Shown here one piece after another: positions 41,543 to 50,396 of a stretch of DNA of 64,000 bases. Source of the DNA: CAZAYY01 sp964489525 (GTDB lineage Bacteria; Chloroflexota; Anaerolineae; Anaerolineales; JABWBV01). Position 1 is the stretch's first letter. Each line of letters begins with the position of its first letter. The DNA is taken from contig CAZAYY010000002.1 of NCBI GenBank assembly GCA_964489525.1, positions 186,001 to 250,000 on the forward strand. The letters are read 5' to 3'. The notes beneath the pieces are model-generated. The model worked only from the letters and a program-made list of their open reading frames with translations. It was not told the origin of the DNA and ran no database searches. The position numbers and the translations under genes were made by a program.

Positions 41543-44377
41543 CTACCGGTTTACCGCCGGCACGAACAACCGCCACAAGGCCAGGGTTGCAAATGGGATG
41601 GTGTTGTTTTCCATTTCCACTTCGGGCGTGCCCAGCCCAACCCGCACCTCGCCCACCTGGGCTTCTTGGGTGTGCAGGTCTGGCGCGGCCACGAGGCGAA
41701 CGGCAAAAGCCCCAAACTTGCTCAGGCCGGCAATGTCGCCCAGGGAGAAGAGGTACTGCGCCCCCTGTTGGGTAAAGGGCAGTTCGGCGCTGATCAATTC
41801 CAGGGTTTCGGGCAGGGTCAGCGTCAGGGTGGTTCCGGCTGCCAGGGGGTAGCCAATGTTTTCCACGTCCAGGGTCAGGGTGAATGCCTGGCCAGGGGTG
41901 ACAACATCCGGCACCACCGCCACAGCCTGCAAATCCGGGTACACGGAGCCCAGGTGAATTTCATCCAGAACGAAAAAGCTTTCTTCGCCAGGGTTCAATT
42001 CCCCCTGGATCGTAATCGTCAGGGTTTCCCCCGCCCAGTCTGTGAGGTCCACCCAGGTGCGCTGCCAGTCCGGGGCTGGTGCGAGTGCCACCACAACATC
42101 CCCCCGGCCCGCACCGGAGAGCACCAACGCCGCCGAAGAGAATTTTTCGGATTCAGGCCAGAGGTGCCAGAAAGAAAGAATCGGGGTGGGCATTCCCCCT
42201 GGAAGGCTCACCTGCCGGGATACCGCCAGCACAGCTTCACTGCGGGTTGGGCTGGCAGCGGCTGGCGCAGGCCAGTTCGCGGCAGGGTTGACAATCACCC
42301 CGGGCGAAGCCGCTGCCAGCGCATTTGCCCCCGAATGATAGAATTCGGCTGTTTGGGTCAGCACAGCCGGACCTCCGGAAAACCACTCCGCAGGCAGCCC
42401 GGCGTTTTCAAAATCCCCATCCAGGAGCAAATCGTTGAAAGGCGGCAGGGCAATATCTTGGTAGAAATTTCCAGATTCGATTTCCAGGGTGGTTTCTGGC
42501 AGCGAAGCATATCCTGGTTTACTCCAGTTCAGGGTGGGAAAGAACGGGTACGCCTGCGGCGAACCCAACACCCAATAAGCGCCGTCGGTTTCAGAGGGCT
42601 GGTTGTACAGGGTTGGCCCCAAAAATTCCACCACACCCTGGGAAAGGGGCGAACCCGCCAGGTCTGTGAATTTACCCATGATGCCCCAATCGTAAAAAAT
42701 GATTTCCGCATCTCCCCCTGATTCTGGCCAGGCCGGTGTGTTTTGGGCATAGTCCGTGCCGCGTATCCGGAAGGAGTAGTTTCCCCATTGGGTTGCATAA
42801 AACCCCAGGTTATTCTGGGTGAGGGGCGGCAGGGTTCCCCAGGTTGGGCTGCTTTGATGTTTATATTCCAATTCGTAGTTCTTGATTCCCGACCCGCCCG
42901 GGTCCCAGCCGGACCACGAAAGTTTGTGCATAAGGCGGTAAACAAATCGGGGCATTGGGGCAAAGTTGACGATGGGAGGGATGGCTTCCACCGTTGTCCA
43001 GGCCTGGGCACCCGTCCAGGCGCTCAGGTTTCCGAAGACATCTAATCCCCGAGAGCGAAAATAGTATGTTTGTCCGCCAATACCGGTATAGATTTTAGCC
43101 GCAGCGGACGCTCCAAAGGGTGAGGCATAGGTGAACCAATCTGTCCATATGCCATTGGCCCCAATGCGCATTTGAACATCCAATCGTTCGACCAATTCAG
43201 AACTACTGTCCCACCCCCGAATCAGGACATTAAAAGACGCCGGTGAAACATGGGGCAGCGGTGTAATTTCGGTGACTGGCGGGTAAGAATCGAGAAAACA
43301 ATAGTGGTGGTACCAGTTCGTATCGCCGCTGCCAATATAACTGTATGAACCTCCACCCATATTGATCTTAAACATTTTAGCGCTGGTCCAATACCACTTC
43401 CCTTCATAATAGATCCAATTCACCAGGTCGCCTACCACCCATTTATCGTTGCCAGTCTGTTGCAAGCCCCTCACCAACAAATCCACATTGCCCAGGGTGG
43501 CCGAATGATCAATTTTCGTCGCTCCGCTGCCATCCGCGTTCATGTGCCAGATTTCAAAAAAGCCGTCCCCATCCGCATCGGCGCTGTAGGCAATCTTGGT
43601 GCCATCCTGGGACCAATGCGGGTAGGCGCTGTAGGGTTCATACCCCAATTGAACCTGGTTGCTGCCATCCGCGTTCATCACCCAAACCCGAAAACCACCC
43701 GTCCGGCGCGAGATGAAGGCAATCTTGCTGCCATCCGGCGAATAGGCGGGCATGCCATCGTAGTCCGGGTGGCTGGTCAGGGCAGCGGGCGTCCCGCCGG
43801 CGCTGGAAACCACGTAAATATCCTCCAGCCCGTTTGCATAAGCCATTTGGTAGGCCACCTGCTGGTTGTTCGGCGCCCAGTTTGGGTACATGGCATAGGC
43901 GTTGTGAGGGGAAAGGCGGAACTTGCTTCCACCGCTGATTGGGATGGAATATATCACCGTTTCGTAGTCGAGCACTTCCGCATAGGCAATGGTTTCACAA
44001 CTGCGGTTCAGGCGGGGTGTGACATCCAGGTGGGGATCAGACGTCAAAAAAATGGAGCGTATATTATAGGTGGTTTCGTCGGCCACATGGAGATGGTACC
44101 CGGTGTTGGTTACACGGGAATAAACAGTGCGGCTCCAGTATTCATTTCTGGAAGCCGCATTGCTGGCGGCTTCGGTTTGCAGCCAGGCTTCTTGCGGCGG
44201 TTCAAGGCTGTTTAGGTCTCTCGGTAAAAGGCTGGGGTCGCGCCGGTACAGGTCGCGTTCGGGAAATGATTCAAGTTCATCCTGGGCGGCTGCCCGATCG
44301 GGTGCACCCAACATCACTCCCCCAAAAACGGTGAAGATAAAGGCAAAAAGCAGAACATGCATCAGGGTTTTTTTCAT
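41543..44377 (-). CDS. Large secreted PD40-propeller / Fn3-like protein with Pro-Val-Arg tail
   Basis: This 944-residue protein has a clear signal peptide (MKKTLMHVLLFAFIFTVFGG, cleavage near AAAQ). TolB-like PD40 repeats follow (about 130-300; APNNQQVAYQM, YSPDGSKIAFISRR, WSQDGTKIAYSADADGDG). Fn3-like segments come next (about 350-560), then a carboxypeptidase-regulatory-like domain (GKFTDLAGSPLSQGVVEFLG), a lectin-like region, and a DUF11-like domain (VTPGQAFTLTLDVENIG). The last residues are LWRLFVPAVNR, resembling the ends of the proteins at 58829 and 62555. AGGAGGTAATC precedes the ATG. Probable surface or released protein; function unknown. Confidence 0.8.
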   Translation of the reverse strand: MKKTLMHVLLFAFIFTVFGGVMLGAPDRAAAQDELESFPERDLYRRDPSLLPRDLNSLEPPQEAWLQTEAASNAASRNEYWSRTVYSRVTNTGYHLHVADETTYNIRSIFLTSDPHLDVTPRLNRSCETIAYAEVLDYETVIYSIPISGGSKFRLSPHNAYAMYPNWAPNNQQVAYQMAYANGLEDIYVVSSAGGTPAALTSHPDYDGMPAYSPDGSKIAFISRRTGGFRVWVMNADGSNQVQLGYEPYSAYPHWSQDGTKIAYSADADGDGFFEIWHMNADGSGATKIDHSATLGNVDLLVRGLQQTGNDKWVVGDLVNWIYYEGKWYWTSAKMFKINMGGGSYSYIGSGDTNWYHHYCFLDSYPPVTEITPLPHVSPASFNVLIRGWDSSSELVERLDVQMRIGANGIWTDWFTYASPFGASAAAKIYTGIGGQTYYFRSRGLDVFGNLSAWTGAQAWTTVEAIPPIVNFAPMPRFVYRLMHKLSWSGWDPGGSGIKNYELEYKHQSSPTWGTLPPLTQNNLGFYATQWGNYSFRIRGTDYAQNTPAWPESGGDAEIIFYDWGIMGKFTDLAGSPLSQGVVEFLGPTLYNQPSETDGAYWVLGSPQAYPFFPTLNWSKPGYASLPETTLEIESGNFYQDIALPPFNDLLLDGDFENAGLPAEWFSGGPAVLTQTAEFYHSGANALAAASPGVIVNPAANWPAPAAASPTRSEAVLAVSRQVSLPGGMPTPILSFWHLWPESEKFSSAALVLSGAGRGDVVVALAPAPDWQRTWVDLTDWAGETLTITIQGELNPGEESFFVLDEIHLGSVYPDLQAVAVVPDVVTPGQAFTLTLDVENIGYPLAAGTTLTLTLPETLELISAELPFTQQGAQYLFSLGDIAGLSKFGAFAVRLVAAPDLHTQEAQVGEVRVGLGTPEVEMENNTIPFATLALWRLFVPAVNR

Positions 44378-44426
44378 GATTACCTCCTAGTTCCCCAAGT
44401 TTACCCGCCCTGGTTAAACGAAAAGA

Positions 44427-44463
44427 GGGACAAATGTCACCAAACCCGGGTGACATTTGTCCC
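44427..44463 (-). terminator. Intrinsic terminator after icd
   Basis: Read on the minus strand, GGGACAAATGTCACC and GGTGACATTTGTCCC form a perfect 15-bp stem with a 7-nt loop, followed by TCTTTT. Confidence 0.85.
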
Positions 44464-44540
44464 TTCTCATTCGCAAAATTGCCGGCCCCAGCGCTTGCTG
44501 GGCGGTTGTGAAGAATTATGAGGACGCGGCCTGTGCCCGC

Positions 44541-46025
44541 CTACTGCCCCTGACCCAGGGAAAAGCCGGGTTTTCCGTCAAAGGTATAGAGGTGCTCCGT
44601 TTTGATGAAATCCACGCCTTGTTCGGCAAGGCGCCCCAGCAGTGCCACCACCTGGCTGTGTGCGACCTCCTGTCCGGCCTGGGCAGGCTGGAACCGGCAG
44701 CGCCAGTGGTCGGTGTGGAAGGTTTCCGGAAAACCATCAGGCCAGACCTTTACCCCTCGGTTGGTGATCATCACCAGCTCCAGCTCGTCCGTTTGCACGC
44801 TTTGCAGGTGTTGGGCGATGGCGTCGGGCGAGGAATCGCTGTCGTGGATGAACACATCCACGCCCACCAGGGCTTTTTGTGCCTTGACCCGTGGGGATGG
44901 ATGGATGCTCGGCATGGCGTCGTTGGTGTACGACCGGATTTGCAGGTGCCGGGGTTTTTTGCCCAGCCGCTCAATCACCGCCTCAGCAAACGCCTGGGTG
45001 CCAACCCGGGTCTGGCTTACACCGGGCCGGTAGAGGTCCCCGGTGTGCACCCCATCTTCAATTGCAGCCAGCCAGGCATTGTGAATGCGCTCGGCCACTT
45101 CGCCTTGCCCCAGGTGTGCCAGCATTTTGACGGCGCTCAGCAGCAGGCCGCTTGGGTTGGCAACACCCTTTCCGGCAATGTCCGGCGCAGAGCCGTGAAT
45201 GGCCTCAAACATGGCGTAGTTTTCGCCAATATTTGCCGAAGGGGCCAGCCCCACCGAGCCGCTGATTTCTGCAGCAATATCCGAAAGAATGTCGCCGTAC
45301 AGGTTGGGCAGCACAATCACATCGAACAGCTCCGGTGCGTTGGCCATCCGGGCCATACCAATATCCACAATCATGGTATCGGCCTTGATTTCCGGGTATT
45401 CAGTGGCAACTTCCAGGAACACCTGGCGAAACAGCCCATCGGTCAGCTTCATAATGTTGTCTTTAACAAAACAGGTCACCTTTAACCGGTTTCGCCGCCG
45501 GGCATATTCAAAAGCAAACCGGATAATTTTTTCAGACCCTGGTCGGGTAATTAGTTTCAGGCACTGCACCACATCGTCGGTTTGCTGGTGTTCGATGCCA
45601 GCGTACAGATCCTCTTCATTTTCACGAATAATCACCACGTCCAGGTGTGGGTGGCGCACCGGAATGTACGGATCGTAGGCAATGCAGGGGCGAACATTCG
45701 CATACAGCCCCAGGGTCTTGCGCAGGGTGACGTTCAGGCTTTTCACGCCGCCGCCCTGGGGTGTGGTGATGGGCCCTTTCAAAATCACCTTGCGCTGCTG
45801 GATCAGGTCCCACGCTTCTGGGGCAATGCCGGCACTGTGCCCTTTGCGGTACATAGACTCGCCAAGCTCAATCGGCTGCAGGTCCAGCGATGCGCCGGCC
45901 GCTTCCAGGATGGACAGGGTGGCTTCCATAATTTCCGGGCCAATGCCATCGCCTGGGGCAACAACAATCGAGGCTGGTTCAACATGGCCTCGCATAACGC
46001 GGGGTTTGAATTGGGTTGCAGTCAT
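44541..46025 (-). CDS. icd: Isocitrate dehydrogenase, long (Thermus-like) form
   Basis: This 494-residue protein has the isocitrate/isopropylmalate dehydrogenase fold: ASIVVAPGDGIGPEIMEATL, the substrate motif LNVTLRKTLGLYANVRPC, and LPNLYGDILSDIAAEISGSV (metal Asp pair). A C-terminal extension of about 140 residues follows, as in the roughly 496-residue Thermus enzyme. The Ser-x-x-x-x-Arg pattern SLNVTLRKTLG fits isocitrate better than isopropylmalate, but activity should be treated as predicted. AAAGG lies 9 nt before ATG 46025; ATG 46034 is less well placed. A terminator follows. Confidence 0.85.
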   Translation of the reverse strand: MTATQFKPRVMRGHVEPASIVVAPGDGIGPEIMEATLSILEAAGASLDLQPIELGESMYRKGHSAGIAPEAWDLIQQRKVILKGPITTPQGGGVKSLNVTLRKTLGLYANVRPCIAYDPYIPVRHPHLDVVIIRENEEDLYAGIEHQQTDDVVQCLKLITRPGSEKIIRFAFEYARRRNRLKVTCFVKDNIMKLTDGLFRQVFLEVATEYPEIKADTMIVDIGMARMANAPELFDVIVLPNLYGDILSDIAAEISGSVGLAPSANIGENYAMFEAIHGSAPDIAGKGVANPSGLLLSAVKMLAHLGQGEVAERIHNAWLAAIEDGVHTGDLYRPGVSQTRVGTQAFAEAVIERLGKKPRHLQIRSYTNDAMPSIHPSPRVKAQKALVGVDVFIHDSDSSPDAIAQHLQSVQTDELELVMITNRGVKVWPDGFPETFHTDHWRCRFQPAQAGQEVAHSQVVALLGRLAEQGVDFIKTEHLYTFDGKPGFSLGQGQ

Positions 46026-46257
46026 CGCTTTCATCCTTTCAATGAGTGTATGGCACAGCCAGGGATACTTCGCCCGTTCCGCAGTGCGGCGGCCAGTGCA
46101 AGGTTGGTTAGAAATGATTGGGTCTCTACGATTTTATCTCGAAAATCAAAGACTGGTTGGCAAAAAGTGCTGTGAACAGCAAGCAAATCTTGATTTTGGA
46201 TAACTGCTGTGCTGCCTTCCCCCTGTAGTCACGGCTTTAGCCGTGTACCCACCCCAT
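46026..46257. repeat. Gap upstream of icd with a copy of the short palindromic repeat
   Basis: This gap has no gene. Bases 46220-46247 (CCCCTGTAGTCACGGCTTTA followed by GCCGTGTA) match the repeat family at 4924, 5010, 56676 and 56711. Nothing else is recognised between this copy and the icd start. Confidence 0.65.
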
Positions 46258-46300
46258 AAAGAAAACCCCAAAGGTTGTAGAGGCCTTTGGGGTTTTCTTT
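46258..46300 (-). terminator. Terminator hairpin after the lipoprotein gene
   Basis: AAAGAAAACCCCAAAGG (46258-46274) pairs with CCTTTGGGGTTTTCTTT (46284-46300). The T-run is present on both strands, so it can act bidirectionally. It lies about 75 nt after the stop of the minus-strand lipoprotein gene. Confidence 0.8.
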
Positions 46301-46375
46301 ATTTCCCGTTCTGCGCATTCCCCATTGCGCTCAATGCGACATCGCGGAATGGTCTACTAACTGGCCTTTGGTGGT

Positions 46376-47566
46376 CTACTGACCGCCGACAATCACCATC
46401 GTCACACCCGATTGAATCCCCGGGCTGATGGCAACCAGGATGGACTGATCGCCTTTTTGATACATCAGGCTGACCATTTCGCCCGAAGAAAAGTCCATTT
46501 GCAAGGTATAGCCGGAATCGGTGAGCAGTTTTTTATACTGGGTGGTTGTTTCTTCTACCGAAAGGTTGACGGAAAACGTGGTGGTTCCGGCAAAGGTGTT
46601 CACATCGAAGGCGCCCGGCAGCAGGGGCACTTCCCCGGAAGCGCCTTCCCCTCCCTCTGTTTCCGGAGTGGGGCCCAGGCTCGGGGCTTCGAAGCAGTCT
46701 GTGGGGGGTTCAACCACCACGGGTTTGTTCACCTCACGGATGGTCATTTCGTAGCGAATATCCCCTTCCAGGTCCGGGTTGCTGCTCAGCATTTCCATCG
46801 GGCCGCGCCCTTCCATCCAGAAGCGCAGGATAAATCCGGTGGCCTTATCCACGTATACCCGGCCATCTTTAAACTCAAACGTACCGCCTGCCCAATCTTC
46901 GTCAAGCAGGTTCTCCTGGGTGATTTGATAAACTTCCACCGGGCGGCCATCTACCGTTTCATCGGGCAAAATGCGCTTGGCCTCGCCGGTCAGGAAGGTG
47001 TCTTCCCGCAGCAAGAAATCGGCCGGGGTGTCTTCTTCCGATTCCGCCGCAAAACAAAACCGCACCCCCATGGTTTCGGGAGCCAGCATATACACCTTGT
47101 TATCTTTGAAGAAAATCTGGAACTCCGTGTTCATTTGGGCATTGCTGCTGCTCTCGGTGGTTCCTGTCATGACATATTCTTCGGGGTTTACCGAAAAATC
47201 TCCCGAAAGGTTGATTTTTCCGGTAACCGGGCTGTTGTTCGCGGCCACCCCGCTGTACGAAATAAAAAAGTCAATCTGGTAGGTGTTGATTTCGGTTTCA
47301 GGCTTGAACAGGTTGGGCTTGGAAAGGTCCAGCGCGCCGGATTCTGGCATCGGTTCGCTGCTGCCGCTTGCCTGGGTCGGGCTGGCGGGTTGGGCGGGTG
47401 CCTCACTGGCCTGGGTGGGGGCAGTGCTTTGTCCCGGCTGGCTGGCCTGGGTGGGGGCTGGATCATCGGCAGGTTCACCACTGAGGTTGCTGATAAAATT
47501 ACAGGCCAAGGAGGCCATCAGCAGAACACTGATTACGAACAGAATGCGCATGTTATGGTTTTTCAT
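46376..47566 (-). CDS. Lipoprotein, LppX/LolA-like beta fold possible
   Basis: This 396-residue lipoprotein has the signal MRILFVISVLLMASLAC with the lipobox Cys near 22. A Pro/Thr/Gln-rich linker follows (about 35-80), then a beta-rich domain (about 95-290; FFISYSGVAANNSPVTGKIN, DNKVYMLAPETMG, GRVYVDKATGFILRFWMEG). This part recalls LolA/LppX-type lipid-binding or outer-surface lipoproteins, but no firm family can be named. The C-terminal 90 residues form a second alpha/beta domain. AAAGGAGTTTCT precedes ATG 47566. Confidence 0.7.
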   Translation of the reverse strand: MKNHNMRILFVISVLLMASLACNFISNLSGEPADDPAPTQASQPGQSTAPTQASEAPAQPASPTQASGSSEPMPESGALDLSKPNLFKPETEINTYQIDFFISYSGVAANNSPVTGKINLSGDFSVNPEEYVMTGTTESSSNAQMNTEFQIFFKDNKVYMLAPETMGVRFCFAAESEEDTPADFLLREDTFLTGEAKRILPDETVDGRPVEVYQITQENLLDEDWAGGTFEFKDGRVYVDKATGFILRFWMEGRGPMEMLSSNPDLEGDIRYEMTIREVNKPVVVEPPTDCFEAPSLGPTPETEGGEGASGEVPLLPGAFDVNTFAGTTTFSVNLSVEETTTQYKKLLTDSGYTLQMDFSSGEMVSLMYQKGDQSILVAISPGIQSGVTMVIVGGQ

Positions 47567-47774
47567 AGAAACTCCTTTTGTCTTCCTTAATTATACGAGA
47601 AACCCAACAACCTGAACACCCTGGATTAAATGAAGCCCGCAGAACGGATAGCCGGAACCCGTTCTAAAAATGAAGCTCCCAGGGTTCCGACTGCTTTTTG
47701 CCCACATTTCCCTGGTCTCTTCTTCACAGCCGGATAAGGTACAATAAGCTTACTCTGACGTAGAGGGAATCTCA

Positions 47775-48932
47775 ATGCACCACGCTTCATCCTCAAACCA
47801 CTTACTCGAAGTCGCTTTGCTCTTCCTCCGGCTGGGGGCTACAGCCTTTGGTGGGCCGGCTGCTCACATTGCCATCATGCACGACGAGGTCGTCAAGCGC
47901 CGCAAATGGCTCAAAGAACAGGAATTTCTCGACCTGTTGGGGGCAACCAATCTCATCCCCGGCCCCAATTCCACCGAAATGGCCATTCATCTTGGCTACC
48001 TTCGGGCGGGTTGGCCTGGGCTGCTGTTGGGCGGCATCTGCTTCGTTGTCCCAGCCATGCTGATAGTCCTGGCCCTCGCCTGGGGGTATGGCGAGTACGG
48101 TTCGCTGCCCCAGGCCAGTTGGCTGTTATATGGTGTCAAACCTGTGGTCATTGCCATCATCCTCCAGGCGCTCCACAGCCTGCGCAGCAAAGCCATCCAA
48201 AACTTTACCACTGGGATGATTGCCGTGCTGGCCATGGCGTTATATTTTTACGGTTTCAATGAAATCTTGCTGCTGTTTGGCGGCGGGGCGGTTTTGCTGC
48301 TCCTGTCTAACATCCACAAGCTGCGCAGTTGGCTGGGTGGGGCGGCGCTCTTCTCCATGCTGCCGCTGCACGCGGCCGGGGCGCTGGCCGGGACAGGCGT
48401 GCCTTTCAGCCTTTCTTTATTATTCCTTACATTCTTAAAAATTGGCTCGGTAATGTATGGCAGCGGCTATGTGCTGTTGGCGTTCTTACGGGCAGACCTG
48501 GTGGAGCGTTTGGGTTGGCTGACCGACACCCAGCTTTTGGATGCAGTGGCCATTGGTCAGGTCACCCCTGGCCCGTTGTTTACCACAGCCACTTTCATTG
48601 GCTACCAGTTGGGCGGGGTGAGCGGCGCGCTCCTGGCCACCCTGGGCATTTTCTTGCCCTCCTTTATCTTTGTGGCCATCTCTAACCCGTTTATCCCCCG
48701 CCTGCGGGCTTCAGCGGTGTTGAGCGCCGCCCTGGATGGCGTTAACGCCGCCTCGCTGGGCCTGATGGCTGCAGTTTGCATCCAGGTTGCCCGGGCTTCC
48801 CTCGTAGATCCGCTCACCTGGCTGCTGGGGGTGGCATCCCTGGCGCTGCTGCTTCGCTTTAAAATCAATTCCACCTGGCTGATTGCTGGAGGGGCGCTGG
48901 CCGGATGGCTCGCGTTTGAGTTGGGGGGCTGA
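47775..48932 (+). CDS. chrA: Chromate transporter, two-domain ChrA
   Basis: This 385-residue membrane protein has about ten hydrophobic segments arranged as two CHR domains. The first has FLRLGATAFGGPAAHIAIM, LGATNLIPGPNSTEMAIHLG and FVVPAMLIVLALAW. The second, about residue 210 on, has FLTFLKIGSVMYGSGYVLLA and AIGQVTPGPLFTTATFIGYQ. Gly-Gly-Pro near residue 25 and NxIPGPNSTE are typical of ChrA. The predicted role is chromate (or sulfate-like anion) efflux. TAGAGGGAATCTCA precedes the ATG. The next gene begins 34 nt after its stop. Confidence 0.92.
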   Translation: MHHASSSNHLLEVALLFLRLGATAFGGPAAHIAIMHDEVVKRRKWLKEQEFLDLLGATNLIPGPNSTEMAIHLGYLRAGWPGLLLGGICFVVPAMLIVLALAWGYGEYGSLPQASWLLYGVKPVVIAIILQALHSLRSKAIQNFTTGMIAVLAMALYFYGFNEILLLFGGGAVLLLLSNIHKLRSWLGGAALFSMLPLHAAGALAGTGVPFSLSLLFLTFLKIGSVMYGSGYVLLAFLRADLVERLGWLTDTQLLDAVAIGQVTPGPLFTTATFIGYQLGGVSGALLATLGIFLPSFIFVAISNPFIPRLRASAVLSAALDGVNAASLGLMAAVCIQVARASLVDPLTWLLGVASLALLLRFKINSTWLIAGGALAGWLAFELGG

Positions 48933-48966
48933 ACCATGCCCCGATCAATAAAACAAGGATGGGACC

Positions 48967-50379
48967 ATGAGTACATTTAACCTGACCAAAACCGATTATT
49001 TGAACTACCGCGATGCCCCCCTGCACGCCTGGGCAGCCCGGCGCGGGCTGGCAGAACCCCCTTCTGCCTACGACCAGTTTCTGATGCAGCAGGGTTATGA
49101 GGTTGAAACCTTCGCCCGCCGTGTTTTGCAAAACTACGCTGCCGCCCACTACACCCGCTTCGAACTGGTTTTTCAAGCCGTTTACCAGGATGGCCCCTTC
49201 CATGCCAGGGCCGATGCTGTCATCCACGACCTGGAAAACAACGTCACCGATATATTTGAAATTAAAAGCGGAACTTCTGTCAAATCCGAAAACCTGTACG
49301 ACACCACTTTTCAAAAACTGGTCCTGGCCGGCGCTGGCCTGCCCATTCGGGATGTCTTCATGGTTTACCTGAACAAGACGTTTGTTTTACAAGATGGCCT
49401 GAATGATGCGCTGATCGTGGTTGAAAATGTCACGGACCAGGTGGCCGGGTTGGAAAACGAAGTGCGTAGCGAGCGGCAGTTAGCCTGGGATGTACTCCAA
49501 CGTGAAACCAGCCGGGGCATTCCCGGCTGCCTTAAACCCAAAGACTGTCCGTGCCTGGATTTGTGTTTTCCCAGTCTGCCGCGCTACTCCATTTTTGATA
49601 TCCCCAATCTTCGCAAAGCTGCGCCGCTGATTGAGCAGGGTATCCTGGCGCTGGATGACCTCCCGGCAGACTTTAAACTCACCGATAACCAGCGTCCCTA
49701 TGTAGAGGCCGCCCGTCGCCGCCGCCCGTTGTTCAAAGCCGGTGAAATTCGCCAGGAACTGGCCCAGCTGGCTTACCCCCTCTACTTTTTGGACTATGAA
49801 ACCATTGGCTTTGCCCTGCCGCGCTACCCGGGGTATACCCCCAACCAACACGCCGTCTTTCAATACTCACTCCACTGCATCCCTCGCCCCGGCGCAGACC
49901 CCCTTCACCGCGAATATCTCGATACCCAACCCGGCGACCCCTCTGCCCGGCTGGCAGCCCGCCTGGCGCAAGACCTGGGGCCAACCGGCTCGGTGTTGGT
50001 TTGGAACCAGCCTTTTGAAGAGGGCAAAAACCGCCAGATGGCTGTGCTCCACCCGCAGCACGCTGGTTTCTTGTTGGGGGTCAACCAGCGTATGTACGAC
50101 CTGATGCAAATTTTCAAAAAAGGACTGTATATTCACCCCGACTTTGGCGGCAGTGCTTCGATTAAAAAGGTTTTGCCGGTCCTGGCGCCCGATTTATCCT
50201 ATGCCGACCTGCCGGTTGGCAGTGGCACCCAGGCCATGGCGGCCTGGTATACCTGTGTGTTCGATGGATTACCCCCAGAAGAGAAATCGCGCCTGGAAAA
50301 CGACCTGCTGGCCTACTGCAAAATGGACACCTGGGCAATGGTGCGAATTTTCCAGGAACTGCAACGGGCTTTTGCATAA
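48967..50379 (+). CDS. DUF2779 family protein (nuclease-like)
   Basis: This is a 470-residue cytosolic protein. The first 190 residues resemble PD-(D/E)XK-type folds, with HDLENNVTDIFEIKSGTSVK giving a D...ExK pattern. A cysteine cluster CLKPKDCPCLDLC follows near residues 181-193, as in Cas4-like nucleases. The second half (about 265-470), with LYFLDYETIGFALPRYPG (D-x-E) and LLAYCKMDTWAMVRIF, is the DUF2779 exonuclease-like part. A dual nuclease is an inference. AAGGATGGGACC precedes the ATG. It follows chrA closely and converges with the GGDEF gene. Confidence 0.75.
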   Translation: MSTFNLTKTDYLNYRDAPLHAWAARRGLAEPPSAYDQFLMQQGYEVETFARRVLQNYAAAHYTRFELVFQAVYQDGPFHARADAVIHDLENNVTDIFEIKSGTSVKSENLYDTTFQKLVLAGAGLPIRDVFMVYLNKTFVLQDGLNDALIVVENVTDQVAGLENEVRSERQLAWDVLQRETSRGIPGCLKPKDCPCLDLCFPSLPRYSIFDIPNLRKAAPLIEQGILALDDLPADFKLTDNQRPYVEAARRRRPLFKAGEIRQELAQLAYPLYFLDYETIGFALPRYPGYTPNQHAVFQYSLHCIPRPGADPLHREYLDTQPGDPSARLAARLAQDLGPTGSVLVWNQPFEEGKNRQMAVLHPQHAGFLLGVNQRMYDLMQIFKKGLYIHPDFGGSASIKKVLPVLAPDLSYADLPVGSGTQAMAAWYTCVFDGLPPEEKSRLENDLLAYCKMDTWAMVRIFQELQRAFA

Positions 50380-50396
50380 TCGCCCAGCAATCCGAA

